IMG/VR virus record: IMGVR_UViG_3300034112_001838
Location: 1-29,994 of that record
DNA from: a virus
Direction: 5' to 3' (one strand)
DNA length: 29,994 nucleotides
In this document: positions 1 to 8,159 of the stretch, piece after piece
Layout: each line of letters starts with the position of its first letter
Numbering within the stretch: position 1 is the stretch's first letter
Made by a program: the position numbers and the translations under genes
The notes under the pieces: generated by a model
What the model saw: the letters and a program-made list of their open reading frames with translations, nothing else
Told to the model about the DNA's origin: nothing
Database searches by the model: none

Positions 1-112
1 CACGACCATCAAGGCCGGCGAGCCGCAGTTGTTCCGATTGACTACAGGCGTCGACTATCAGGCCGTCGGCGTCGCCGGCACCCGGCTCCGCGTCGACATC
101 CTGGAGGGCTAG
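1..112 (+). CDS. C-terminal end of an unidentified upstream protein (partial)
   Basis: An open frame runs in from the left edge (codons begin at base 2) and stops at TAG 110-112, giving the last 36 residues of a protein. The tail ends in TRLRVDILEG and is rich in beta-prone residues. It is followed after 3 bases by the next gene, and the ribosome binding site of that gene (GGAGGG, 103-108) lies inside this tail, so the two are probably cotranscribed. Its place ahead of a run of structural genes suggests a virion protein, but the fragment is too short to identify. Confidence 0.6.
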   Translation, partial: TTIKAGEPQLFRLTTGVDYQAVGVAGTRLRVDILEG

Positions 113-115
113 TCG

Positions 116-1228
116 ATGCCGAAGTTAGTCAAGGAAATAACGTCCGGCCAGGAGAACAGCCGCTCCGTCGATGGCGGTCAGTTGGCCGACATTTCGGTGC
201 GGTCATGGCGCGTGATCCTAAACTTGCCCTCGGAGGCGTATGACGTCCAGCAGTCGGTTGGCGTCTATATAGGAGACGCGCACCCAGTCAATACGAAACT
301 CCCGTGCGTATCTATCTCGGAGAAGGCCGAGGGTGACTCTCGCGTCGCCCGCATCGTGACGGCGACGTACCGCACAACGCCGGGCGCCGACCCAGGCAAC
401 GACCCCAACAAGCAGCCCCCGGACATCAGGCCAGCGCAATACAGCATCACATCGTCGCTGATGGAGGTGCCGGCGACGTCGTGGCGAAAAGTCGGGCAAA
501 TCTGGGCGCCTGACCCTCGCGGTGGGCCGTTTGGAAACGGCCAATGGCAGGATGGCCTTGAAGCGCCAAAGCCGCCCGTGAATCCAACCGGCACAAGGTA
601 TGACGGCGTATCAATGCTGGTGCCGATCATTTCAGTCACCATCGACCAGTTCGACAACTATCCGACGCGCCGCCTTGACGATTCTGGCAAGGTAAACAGC
701 GACGAGTTCACATTCCTTGGGCTACAGATCAAGAAATACACCTGTATGCTCCGAAACATTTCGGTGCGCCCTGTTGTCGAAACGCACGGGACAGCGACCT
801 ATCGAGGCTTTCAGCGCACTTACGAGTTTGCCATCAAGACTAACGGCGGTTGGCTGATCGAGCAGTTGGTTGAAGGCTTTGACATTATCAACAACGGTCT
901 TGGTCAGGCAGGGGTCGATCAGGGGGCGTTGAATCTTGAGCATGACGATGATCAGATAAAAGGTTGGCCGAATAATCTTCAGTTGGCGGCCGGCACGCAA
1001 GGCAAGAAGATGCGGGCTAGAGTCTTGATAAGCGCCCCAGGTGGAAAGGCGATGCAGCGCCCATCCGCCCAGCCGGTCGCGCTCAACCTTGACGGCACGC
1101 CGCGGAACGTCCAGAACCCGCCAAACGGAGAGGCGCCAGTGCTGACCGAGCGATACCTGACCCAAGGCACCGTCGCCTTCGGCCCAAACTTCGTCAACAT
1201 GGGCGTCCGCATCTTCGACATCGTCTGA
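116..1228 (+). CDS. Unidentified probable virion structural protein (370 aa)
   Basis: ATG at 116 is preceded by GGAGGG with 7 bases of spacing. The 370-residue product has no signal peptide, no membrane segment and no motif I recognise. It is mixed alpha/beta with many Pro/Gly/Asn turns, including a stretch around residues 80-105 rich in P, D and N. The middle and end contain beta-rich segments (for example ISVTIDQF and TVAFGPNFVNMGVRIFDIV). Its stop overlaps the next ATG by one base, and it heads a run with two other likely structural genes. I infer a head, neck or tail component from context and composition only. No enzymatic residues stand out. Confidence 0.55.
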   Translation: MPKLVKEITSGQENSRSVDGGQLADISVRSWRVILNLPSEAYDVQQSVGVYIGDAHPVNTKLPCVSISEKAEGDSRVARIVTATYRTTPGADPGNDPNKQPPDIRPAQYSITSSLMEVPATSWRKVGQIWAPDPRGGPFGNGQWQDGLEAPKPPVNPTGTRYDGVSMLVPIISVTIDQFDNYPTRRLDDSGKVNSDEFTFLGLQIKKYTCMLRNISVRPVVETHGTATYRGFQRTYEFAIKTNGGWLIEQLVEGFDIINNGLGQAGVDQGALNLEHDDDQIKGWPNNLQLAAGTQGKKMRARVLISAPGGKAMQRPSAQPVALNLDGTPRNVQNPPNGEAPVLTERYLTQGTVAFGPNFVNMGVRIFDIV

Positions 1229-1923
1229 TGGCTGAAAACAAGTCCTACCAATTCGGCCCCGTTCTGACCGACCGCATCATCAGCGTGGTGAAGCGCGTCG
1301 ACTCGATGCCTTACCAGGCTGGGCTGTCGCGGATACAGACTCGGTTTGAGGATGAGCCGTCCCCCGGCCAAAAGCTCAAGCGCGGCACCTACACCGGCTC
1401 GTGGGCCATCGGCACAACGGCCGTCGTAACGCTCGTCGGCTCGACGCAGACCTACGCAGTCACTAACTACTGCATCGACGCCGAGGGCAGCACGGCGTCG
1501 TCGGCCTCGTTCAACGTCGTCTTCGGATCCGTCATGGGGACGCAGACGGCGGTCGAGGTTGAGTCGCCACCCAAAGACATAATTCGGGCCTGCACGTTTA
1601 GCGGATCATGGGCAATTAACGAAACGAAGACGCTGACATTTCAAGGCAGCACAAACACCGCAGCGGCCTGGAATCAACTATTCACGATAGGAGACGCCTG
1701 CACAGAGCAGATAGCGTACATCGCGAAAGTCCCAACCGTCGAGCAACAGAATAACCCCGCCTGGCATTTGCTGAACGTGCAACACCACGAGACGGCCGTA
1801 ATTACTTCAGTTTCATTAACCACAGCCGCCATCGAGTTCACTCGCATCCGAGCCTGGATTCCCTACCCCGGCGAGACGGCGACGCTCTCGCTCCCCATCT
1901 CAGCAGAAACCGCATGCTCGTAA
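1228..1923 (+). CDS. Probable structural protein with an internal beta-motif duplication (231 aa)
   Basis: The gene starts at ATG 1228, sharing one base with the upstream TGA. The product is Thr/Ser/Val rich and carries two copies of a motif: TYTGSWAIGTTAVVTLVGST near residue 54 and TFSGSWAINETKTLTFQGST near residue 122, about 68 residues apart. Spaced beta hairpins like these are common in phage decoration and tail proteins. The end runs 10 bases into the next gene. I do not recognise the family. The link to the virion is inferred from neighbours and beta-rich composition. Confidence 0.55.
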   Translation: MAENKSYQFGPVLTDRIISVVKRVDSMPYQAGLSRIQTRFEDEPSPGQKLKRGTYTGSWAIGTTAVVTLVGSTQTYAVTNYCIDAEGSTASSASFNVVFGSVMGTQTAVEVESPPKDIIRACTFSGSWAINETKTLTFQGSTNTAAAWNQLFTIGDACTEQIAYIAKVPTVEQQNNPAWHLLNVQHHETAVITSVSLTTAAIEFTRIRAWIPYPGETATLSLPISAETACS

Positions 1924-4619
1924 TCAACGGCGCGTTGGCCGTGTTCAACGGCCTGATCGTCAGTACCTGTCGGTTTTGGTGCGAGTGCGTTCGCGGCGGC
2001 ACTTTCTGCAACGGCGAATGCCACTGCGAAGAGGGGCAGGGGCAGGGGCAGTGCTGCAACGACGAGTGGAAAACGGAGCCTGGGTACTGCTGCGGCGACG
2101 AAATCTGGAGTCCTGAAAACGACCCAGACGCGCCATGCGAGGAGGGGTGGACGTTCCTGCGGTGGGGCGACGAGGTAGATCAGTGCTGCGGGTGCGTGCC
2201 TCCGAACGCCATGAATCCAGAACTGAACGGCGGCATCGAAGGAGCCGAAAACGTCGCGGCTGGCCTGTGCTGCCCTGCGTGCGACGGCGCGATCGTGTTT
2301 CGTGACCAGTGGGGGGAGTGTCCTGGCCGGTGCTGCGAAAATGGCAATTGCCAAAGCAAGAAGCCCTCCGAATGCGCCGGGCAGTTTCTTGGCGGATGCT
2401 GCGATCTCGGGTGTCCGGTGCCGTGCTGCGACCCAGACGACGGGCATTGCGTGGTTGTCGATCAAGCGACTTGCCCAGCGCCGTCCATTCGCGCCACCTC
2501 AAACAGTTGCGATGAAGCGGCCTGCGTAGGCGCATGCTGCGTCTACAACGAAGACGGAGACTACGTCCTGCACGAGTCGTCGCCGACAACGAAGGCGAAC
2601 TGCGACGGCGTCGGCGGCGAGTTTCAGGGCGTCGGGACGACGCAGTGCCTTATAAGCACGGAGCCTGGATGTCCGCAGAACGCTCGCTGCCGCCCGCCGT
2701 TCGACGCCTGCTGCTGCGAAGAAAAAACCAGCAAGGCTGCTGGCCTGACCTTCTACCAGCCACGCACTAAGCGGCTGCCGCCGATCAGCGACACGGTGTG
2801 GGTGCGGGTGGAACTTGAATCTATGTCGGCCGTCCGCGTTCACGGCGAACTGTATATCCCGACGCCATACGACCGGTGCGTCCGCGAGACGATTGTGTTT
2901 CCGCTGTGCTGGGACGCATTCAACGTCGAGCCGGTGCCGTGCGGTTCCAACTTCCAAGACCTCAAGATCAAGGTGTGCTGGGATTCACCGGCGACCGACG
3001 CTGAGACGCTGAAGTTCTCTGGCTGCAACGGCATCACAATTTGGCTGGGCAACTGCCTGTACGAGTGCAAGACGGTGATGACCTACGACGGCCCAGGCCA
3101 CACGAGCAACGCCAACATCGTAATGCGAGGCGACGGCGAGATTTGCGCAGACGGCACGGGGCCGCTCGTCCTGACGAGTGCCGTCACGCACGCTGGTAAC
3201 TGCGACCGGACGCTGACGCTGTCGGGTTCTAGCGATCACGCCAACGAGATTCGCAGGATCAATGACCCAGCCGGCTCTGCGCAGTGTCATGCGATCAAGG
3301 ATGGGACTGGCCGGTGGAGATTGAATGCGCCAAGCAATGTTTTGGAGGGCGTCCTGACGGTAAGGCGCGGCACGCTCCAAATCGGAAACGCTGGGTCACT
3401 TGGAAACATGATGCAAATAGGTGGCGATAGCGGCCCTGCCACGGTGCTGATAGAAAAGGATTTGTATGTGGCGTTCGACCCATATGTTTTGCCCGGCTCA
3501 CAGCCCGTGATAATCGGGGCCATGGCCGACTCCGGCCGGGTGTATATGATCGGCCAAATTAGGATAGGCCGTCCGCTGACGCTGGTAGCCAAGGCGGGAG
3601 GAGTCTTTGAGTTCAGGGGGTCATGGGCTGACGGGAACGGGAACCTCCCCGCTGACAATGACATAATTTTCGGCGCAGCAGGCTACGAGGGTGAGTTCTA
3701 TTTGAACACGGTCGGCAGTGCTGGGACTACTACCGGTCAAGTCACCGTCGCCTATGGCAGTGTGAGGATCGGGGCTGATGATCTGCTCGTCGCGGGCGGC
3801 GGGCTGACGCTGGCCTCCGGTGCATCGCTGCGAGTGCAAGGGACCACCTACGGCGGCATCGACCCAACAACCGCCGTGACAGCAGGCACGGCGACCCTGA
3901 TACTGCAAGAAGAGCCCGGTGATCCAGCGGTGTCGCAGTCCCTGGATGACCTGATAGTGACCGGGACGCTGACAATCACAGGCGGCGGCGACCTGACGGT
4001 CAGTGACCTATCCGGTGCTGGCGGCATCGTCAACGAGGCCGGAACGCTGACGCTGAACCAGAACAGCATGACCGGCAGTCTGTCGATCACTGGCGGAACG
4101 GTGATCGCCAACGAGCCGATCACCAACCCAGGCGGCCTCGTGACCTCGGCGACGTTTACGAGCAGTACGCTAACGGTGGAGTTTTCAGATGACCCCGAGC
4201 CTGAATCAAGATACGTTCTCTTTGCTGGGCCGACAGTTCAGTTGTACGCGCCAAGCCTGACAGGGACTCAAGTCAAGGCGAAGTACGAGTCGGACACATC
4301 CACGCTTGTGATCGCTGCCGCCCCAACGGACATCCTGCTGTCATCGCTCGCCGTTCGCGAAAACGAACCGATCGGAACAACCGTCGGGACGCTGTCCACC
4401 GTTGACGCTGACATTGAAGACCCATACATAGACGACTCGTTCACATACACAATCGTTTCAGGGAGCGGTTTTTCTATTCAAGGAACATCTCTGAAAACTT
4501 CGCAGGCATTTGACTTTGAGTCGCAGCAATCTGCGACGATCAGAATCCGATCGACCGATTCCAGCGGGTTTTATGTTGAGAAGGACTTTGAGATCACTAT
4601 CGTAAACGTAATGGAATAA
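1914..4619 (+). CDS. Large surface/structural protein: Cys-rich CC repeats, beta-strand repeats, cadherin-like C-terminus (901 aa)
   Basis: ATG 1914 lies inside the end of the previous gene. Three regions can be seen. Residues about 20-270 are extremely Cys-rich, with irregular repeats containing CC pairs (QCCNDEW, GYCCGDEIW, GRCCENGNCQ, GGCCDLGCPVPCC, GACCVYNEDGD), which suggests disulfide-linked or metal-binding knots. Residues about 400-800 are Gly/Thr-rich with recurring L-T-(L/I) strands (GGLTLASGASLRV, GTLTITGGGDLTV, GTLTLNQNSM), resembling passenger-type beta-helix repeats. Residues about 805-901 look like one cadherin-type domain, with an LAVRENEPIGTTVGTL opening and DADIEDP. Such mixtures are typical of surface proteins; here the context suggests a virion appendage or host-contact protein. 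No signal peptide is seen, consistent with virion assembly rather than secretion. Confidence 0.65.
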   Translation: MLVINGALAVFNGLIVSTCRFWCECVRGGTFCNGECHCEEGQGQGQCCNDEWKTEPGYCCGDEIWSPENDPDAPCEEGWTFLRWGDEVDQCCGCVPPNAMNPELNGGIEGAENVAAGLCCPACDGAIVFRDQWGECPGRCCENGNCQSKKPSECAGQFLGGCCDLGCPVPCCDPDDGHCVVVDQATCPAPSIRATSNSCDEAACVGACCVYNEDGDYVLHESSPTTKANCDGVGGEFQGVGTTQCLISTEPGCPQNARCRPPFDACCCEEKTSKAAGLTFYQPRTKRLPPISDTVWVRVELESMSAVRVHGELYIPTPYDRCVRETIVFPLCWDAFNVEPVPCGSNFQDLKIKVCWDSPATDAETLKFSGCNGITIWLGNCLYECKTVMTYDGPGHTSNANIVMRGDGEICADGTGPLVLTSAVTHAGNCDRTLTLSGSSDHANEIRRINDPAGSAQCHAIKDGTGRWRLNAPSNVLEGVLTVRRGTLQIGNAGSLGNMMQIGGDSGPATVLIEKDLYVAFDPYVLPGSQPVIIGAMADSGRVYMIGQIRIGRPLTLVAKAGGVFEFRGSWADGNGNLPADNDIIFGAAGYEGEFYLNTVGSAGTTTGQVTVAYGSVRIGADDLLVAGGGLTLASGASLRVQGTTYGGIDPTTAVTAGTATLILQEEPGDPAVSQSLDDLIVTGTLTITGGGDLTVSDLSGAGGIVNEAGTLTLNQNSMTGSLSITGGTVIANEPITNPGGLVTSATFTSSTLTVEFSDDPEPESRYVLFAGPTVQLYAPSLTGTQVKAKYESDTSTLVIAAAPTDILLSSLAVRENEPIGTTVGTLSTVDADIEDPYIDDSFTYTIVSGSGFSIQGTSLKTSQAFDFESQQSATIRIRSTDSSGFYVEKDFEITIVNVME

Positions 4620-4621
4620 CC

Positions 4622-4993
4622 ATGAGTTGCGTCGAAAAAACCTACGAGAACGGTGAAGCCGTCTACCGCGACTGCCATACCGGCGCGCCGGCAGCGGCCC
4701 ACATGCCGGAAACCGGGCCTGGGACGGAACTCAAAACGCTGCTGAAGGACTGGTTCGGGATCGTTTCCAACCTCGGCTGCTCGTGCAACGCGATGGCTAA
4801 GAAGATGGACGCCAACGGGCCAGAGTGGTGCCAAGGGCCGGGGATGCCGGAAATCCTCCAGGCCATGCGAACGGAGCATTCCCAGCGCAGGGCCAAGCGC
4901 GAGACGATCCTGCCGTGGAGCGAGACTGGGGCGAAGTGGCTGATTAGGAAAGCCTGCCAGCGGGCCGCCCAAAAGGCCGTGGACAACCCCTAG
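4622..4993 (+). CDS. Small conserved-type Cys/Trp motif protein (123 aa)
   Basis: ATG 4622 follows the previous stop by 2 bases. The central part reads GTELKTLLKDWFGIV, then GCSCNAMAKKMDANGPEWC, then a helical IL..M segment. This pattern (C-x-C, K-x-M-D, G-x-x-W-C) is one I have met in small uncharacterised proteins of planctomycetes and their phages; that recollection is not proof. The paired Cys could bind a metal. The C-terminal part is basic and helical (KAKRETILPW, RKACQRAAQK). The stop codon TAG forms the start of a TAGCCTAC element that precedes the next gene. Function is unknown. Confidence 0.6.
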   Translation: MSCVEKTYENGEAVYRDCHTGAPAAAHMPETGPGTELKTLLKDWFGIVSNLGCSCNAMAKKMDANGPEWCQGPGMPEILQAMRTEHSQRRAKRETILPWSETGAKWLIRKACQRAAQKAVDNP

Positions 4994-5011
4994 CCTACTT
5001 GTCACGATATT
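4980..5011 (+). promoter_or_regulatory. Copy 1 of the recurring TASSCTRC element, possible promoter for 5016
   Basis: TAGCCTAC lies at 4991-4998; its TAG is the stop codon of the upstream gene. TGGAC sits at 4980-4984 and GATATT at 5006-5011. The interval TAGCCTAC-N7-GATATT is identical in spacing to the copy at 24848. If GATATT is a -10 box, transcription would begin almost on the ATG at 5016, giving a leaderless mRNA, which fits the absence of a Shine-Dalgarno sequence there. Which hexamers the polymerase uses is unresolved. Confidence 0.4.
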
Positions 5012-5015
5012 ACCT

Positions 5016-5300
5016 ATGCCCGGCGACCACCACTTCACCATCCACGGCGTCAAATGGCTCCTCCGCTTCACGCGGCTGCGGGGGCGGGCGGCCGGGTGGG
5101 CGTACTTGCCTGATGCCAAGAACCCGAAGATGCCGCGGAAGATTCTGATCGACGAGCGGCTCACGGGCCGCGCCCGCCTGGAGACGATCCTGCATGAGTG
5201 CATCCATGTCTCGTTCCCCACGGCCAGCGAAGAGCACGTTACCGAGGCCGCCAGAGACATCTCCCGCGTCCTCTGGAGCCTCCGCGACGAGTCTCCTTGA
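5016..5300 (+). CDS. HExxH metalloprotease-like protein (SprT / ImmA-like, 94 aa)
   Basis: The protein carries LIDERLTGRARLETILHECIHVSF near residues 46-68. HECIH is the zinc-binding HExxH motif, and the preceding I-D-x-x-L with R-x-E-T-I-L is typical of short IrrE/ImmA or SprT-type metalloprotease domains found in phages. A third ligand may be one of the later Glu residues (EEH or TEAARD). The N-terminus (HHFTIHGVKWLLRF) forms strands. There is no Shine-Dalgarno sequence before ATG 5016, so the mRNA may be leaderless. The substrate is unknown; related proteins cleave repressors or DNA-protein crosslinks. Zinc-protease-like assignment is fairly safe, the exact family is not. Confidence 0.65.
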   Translation: MPGDHHFTIHGVKWLLRFTRLRGRAAGWAYLPDAKNPKMPRKILIDERLTGRARLETILHECIHVSFPTASEEHVTEAARDISRVLWSLRDESP

Positions 5301-5529
5301 CGCCGTCGTCGCGACGCTCCCCGACACCTACCACGGCATCGGCTACTGGATCGACAACGTCGCCCCCGACGCCAGGGCGGAATTGGACGAGATCAAGCGG
5401 CAGTTTCGGGCCGGCGCCATCAAGACCCCGCGCCGCACGCTCGCCAAGGCGATCGCCAAGCAACTCAACGAGCGCGGCATCTGCCGGATCGGATTCCCAG
5501 GAGTCGAAGCATGGCTGCAAAGGGGCTGA
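5194..5529 (+). CDS. Small helical, possibly DNA-binding ORF with uncertain start
   Basis: The credible part of this ORF begins right after the upstream stop (LLDAVVATLPDTYHGIGYW, from about 5293) and runs through a basic helix-turn-helix-like segment, RRTLAKAIAKQLNERGI, to VEAWLQRG. In frame, the only ATGs are 5194 and 5206, deep within the upstream gene, and the sequence they would add (SPRPAKSTLPRPPET) looks like a shadow of that gene. No ATG, GTG or TTG lies between 5206 and the start of the convincing region. The true start may be a rare codon, or the protein may be made by frameshift or reinitiation from the metalloprotease gene. The 3-prime end overlaps the phosphoesterase gene by 19 bases. 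DNA binding is inferred from the C-terminal helices only. Confidence 0.45.
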   Translation: MSASMSRSPRPAKSTLPRPPETSPASSGASATSLLDAVVATLPDTYHGIGYWIDNVAPDARAELDEIKRQFRAGAIKTPRRTLAKAIAKQLNERGICRIGFPGVEAWLQRG

Positions 5530-6677
5530 AGGCGGCGATCATCTCGGCGCTGCCTGCGGAGACGCCGGCCGCGGACTCCGAACAGGTCACGCAGCGCCAG
5601 GATGGCGACACGCTCGAGGCGAAGAGCACCTCGCGGCGGATCAAGACCGTGGAAGACCTCCTGCGGCATATCGAAGCCGACATGGCCCGCTACGAGGTGG
5701 CGGCCAGCGAGGCCACAAAGTGGGAGTGTGGGGACGGCGAAGGCGGCAGTATCGAACTCCACCGCGTCTTCGTTCGCCTCAAGCCCAAGGCCGGGCCTGG
5801 AGTGCTTGAGTGCGTCGAGGGGATGATCAAGGCTGCCGGGAAGAAGCTGCGCCAGCACAAGCCTGCCGCCCGAAGCAGAAAGCCCCGCAAGGACGGCCTC
5901 TGGCAAGTTCTCATCGTCTCTGACACGCACTTCGGAGCGTATGCGTGGGGCAAGACTACCGGCGGCGCCGACTATGACCTGGGCATCGCGGAATCGCGGG
6001 TCACGGCGGCAACAAGCCGACTGTTTGACGCCGGGGACGAGTACCAGCCGGCCCTCCGCACGATCGCCTTCCTTGGCGACCTGTTCCACTTCGACACACC
6101 CGCAGGCACGACAACCAGCGGGACGCCGCTCGAGCGGGACGGACGCATCCAGAAGGTCATCAACGTCGCATCCGACGTTCTACTTGGCATCGTCGAGCGG
6201 TCGGCGGCGACCGTCCCGACGGACGTCTTCACCGTCAACGGCAACCACGACGAAGTCCTGACATGGGCGTTTCAGCGAATACTCCTAGAGCGCTACCGCG
6301 GAGTTTCGTCCGTCAACGTGAGAACGCAGTTCACCGGCCGCCAGTACGCCCCATACGGGCGGAACTTGCTGGGCTTCTGCCACGGCCACAAAGCCAAGCG
6401 GAAGCTGCCCCAGATCATGGCGCTCGAGCAGTCTGCGGCCTGGAGCGAAAGCGTCTATCGGGAGTGGCACACAGGCCACCTCCACCACCAGGCCGCCGAG
6501 AACAACAAACCGCTGGACACGCTTGATGGAGTGATCGTCAGAACGGCCCCCACGGTCGTCCCGCCGGACGATTGGCACTCGGCCGGTGGCTTCATTGGCG
6601 CGAGGCAGTGCATGGAGACGTTTCTGTACCGCCCCGAGGGTGGGCTAGTTTCCATGCACGTTGCGGGGGTGGAATAA
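5511..6677 (+). CDS. Calcineurin-like metallophosphoesterase (388 aa)
   Basis: ATG 5511 has CAGGAG 6 bases upstream. The catalytic domain starts near residue 130 and carries the metal-binding set in order: SDTHFGAY (D-x-H, about 137), FLGDLFHFD (G-D, about 188), NGNHDE (about 243), CHGHKAK (about 290) and HTGHLHH (GH-x-H, about 320). These are the hallmark of binuclear-metal phosphoesterases such as Mre11/SbcD-type nucleases and phage phosphoesterases. The first 120 residues are a helical region absent from minimal family members and may bind DNA or a partner. It is followed with a one-base overlap by nucleotide-metabolism genes, suggesting a role in DNA processing. Nuclease versus phosphatase activity cannot be decided from sequence. 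Confidence 0.8.
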   Translation: MAAKGLKAAIISALPAETPAADSEQVTQRQDGDTLEAKSTSRRIKTVEDLLRHIEADMARYEVAASEATKWECGDGEGGSIELHRVFVRLKPKAGPGVLECVEGMIKAAGKKLRQHKPAARSRKPRKDGLWQVLIVSDTHFGAYAWGKTTGGADYDLGIAESRVTAATSRLFDAGDEYQPALRTIAFLGDLFHFDTPAGTTTSGTPLERDGRIQKVINVASDVLLGIVERSAATVPTDVFTVNGNHDEVLTWAFQRILLERYRGVSSVNVRTQFTGRQYAPYGRNLLGFCHGHKAKRKLPQIMALEQSAAWSESVYREWHTGHLHHQAAENNKPLDTLDGVIVRTAPTVVPPDDWHSAGGFIGARQCMETFLYRPEGGLVSMHVAGVE

Positions 6678-7180
6678 TGGCTACCCTGCACCACAACACC
6701 CCGATCGACTGGCTCCGCATCGCCGCCCAGGAGGCCGCTGCGGGGAGCCACGATATGCACACCCAGAACGGCGCGATCCTGGTGCCGCGGGGCGCGGCCT
6801 ACGTCTGCGTCGGCGTCAACAAGGTGCCGGCGGGCGTGTGGGCGGCGCCGGATCGGCTCGCGCGGCCGGCGAAATACGAATACATCGAACACGCGGAGCG
6901 GATGGCGATCTACCAAGCCGCGCGGGTCGGCACGCCGACGCTGGGGGCGACGCTTTACTGCCCCTGGTTCGCCTGCATGGACTGTGCCAGGGCGATCATC
7001 GCGGCCGGGATCGCCGAGGTCGTCGGCCATGTCAAACCGCGGGCCGCGACGCCGGAGCGGTGGACGTCGAGCATCGTCAAGGCCGAGGCCATGCTCCGCG
7101 AGGCGAACGTCAGTATGCGGTGGCTCGCGGAGCCGCTGGGGGTGACGATTAAGTTCGACGGCCAGGAGATGACGCTGTGA
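6677..7180 (+). CDS. dCMP deaminase-like zinc deaminase (167 aa)
   Basis: The ATG at 6677 overlaps the previous TAA by one base. A longer in-frame extension back to 6572 lies wholly inside that gene and is rejected. Zinc-binding deaminase motifs are present: HAE at residues 72-74 (ligand and catalytic Glu) and CPWFACMDC at 95-103 (Cys100 and Cys103). The first position of the usual PCxxC is Ala instead of Pro. Family members convert dCMP to dUMP, feeding dTTP or modified-base synthesis. The adjacent, overlapping dNMP kinase gene supports a nucleotide-pool role. It could also act on another deoxycytidine derivative. Confidence 0.75.
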   Translation: MATLHHNTPIDWLRIAAQEAAAGSHDMHTQNGAILVPRGAAYVCVGVNKVPAGVWAAPDRLARPAKYEYIEHAERMAIYQAARVGTPTLGATLYCPWFACMDCARAIIAAGIAEVVGHVKPRAATPERWTSSIVKAEAMLREANVSMRWLAEPLGVTIKFDGQEMTL

Positions 7181-7731
7181 TCATTGGACTCTGCGGGGCG
7201 GCCGGGGCGGGGAAAAACACGGTCGCGGCGCGGCTGTGCCTGGAGCATCAGTTCGTGCCGCTGGCGTTCGCCGACCCGATCTATGACGCCGTGTCGGCGA
7301 TCACCGGGCTGACTGTTGAGCAGTTGCAGGACAGGAGCCGCAAAGAGAACGCACTCGGGTGGATCAGTTGCTCGCCCCGGAGACTCCTTCAGACCCTCGG
7401 CACCGACTGGGGCCGAAACATGATCCATCCCGAAATCTGGGTCATGGCGACGATGCAGCGGGCAGAGGCCGCCGGAGGCGACCTCTGCATCACCGACGTC
7501 CGCTTCCCCAACGAGGCGGCGGCCATCAAGGCCCGCGGCGGCGTCGTGTGGCGGGTGGTGCGTCCCGGCTTTGGCGTCCTGGACGGCGAGACGGCGAGCC
7601 ACGAGAGCGAGCGCGGCATTCCCGACGAATACGTCGATGACGAGATCGTAAACGGCGGCGGCATTCTGGCCCTCCAGGCCGCCGTCGATGCCGCAATGAG
7701 CCGGCTACAGGCCGCTACAATGGTGGTATAG
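7177..7731 (+). CDS. Deoxynucleoside monophosphate kinase (184 aa)
   Basis: GTG start at 7177 overlapping the upstream TGA by 4 bases. The P-loop is GAAGAGKNT at residues 7-15, of the GxAGxGK(D/N)T form seen in T4 gp1-type dNMP kinases. Further on are LAFADPIYD, RRLLQTLGTDWGR (about 68-80) and a Walker-B-like ITDVRFPNEAAAI (about 107-119), which together are diagnostic for this family. It would phosphorylate dNMPs, possibly including unusual bases, to dNDPs. Length matches the family. Coupling with the deaminase suggests they supply precursors for phage DNA. Confidence 0.85.
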   Translation: MIIGLCGAAGAGKNTVAARLCLEHQFVPLAFADPIYDAVSAITGLTVEQLQDRSRKENALGWISCSPRRLLQTLGTDWGRNMIHPEIWVMATMQRAEAAGGDLCITDVRFPNEAAAIKARGGVVWRVVRPGFGVLDGETASHESERGIPDEYVDDEIVNGGGILALQAAVDAAMSRLQAATMVV

Positions 7732-7792
7732 CCCCGTGTAGCACGCCCCGTGAGGCCCATAGAGGCCCGCAACGCACAAGGAGGTGCCTGCG

Positions 7793-8146
7793 ATGGAACC
7801 GAAGATTCGGCGGAAGTTCAAGGCTCTCAACGTCACGCTGTCCACGGCGACCGCGGCGGCCACCACGATTCGCTGGGACGATGTGGCAGGCGGCGGCGTC
7901 CTGCTGGGGACGAGCAGCACCTCGTTCACCTCGATCCAGCTCTGGTGCAGCGGCACGACGGACGGCACGTTCGGCCGGCTCCATGACGCCAGCGGCAGTG
8001 CGGCCGACATCACCTTGGCCCAATCGGCCACCGAGGCCCGCGTCTACGCCCTCCCCGACGCCGCCTATGGCGTGGGGGCGCTGAAACTCGTCGCCGGCCA
8101 AGCCGCCGGCACGGCGGTGTCGTGCGTCGTCCTCCTCAAGACCTGA
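7793..8146 (+). CDS. Unidentified small beta-rich protein, probable structural (117 aa)
   Basis: ATG 7793 lies 9 bases after AAGGAG (7778-7783). An in-frame GTG at 7784 overlaps that ribosome binding site and is unlikely to be used. The product is rich in Ser, Thr, Ala and Gly, with alternating strands such as VTLSTATAAATTIRW and TSIQLWCSGTTDG, and lacks charge-rich helices, membrane segments or catalytic motifs. It resembles small head-decoration or minor structural proteins in composition only. A possible TACAAT -10 hexamer lies at 7716-7721 inside the end of the kinase gene, but no convincing -35 partner was found. Confidence 0.5.
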   Translation: MEPKIRRKFKALNVTLSTATAAATTIRWDDVAGGGVLLGTSSTSFTSIQLWCSGTTDGTFGRLHDASGSAADITLAQSATEARVYALPDAAYGVGALKLVAGQAAGTAVSCVVLLKT

Positions 8147-8159
8147 CGAGGGGGCGACC

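Noticed and set aside
7784-7792. GTG start for the 117-aa gene
   Set aside because: It lies on the ribosome binding site; ATG 7793 has good spacing.
7716-7792. Seventh TASSCTRC element (CGCTACAATGG)
   Set aside because: Only the CTACAA part matches and there is no good partner box.
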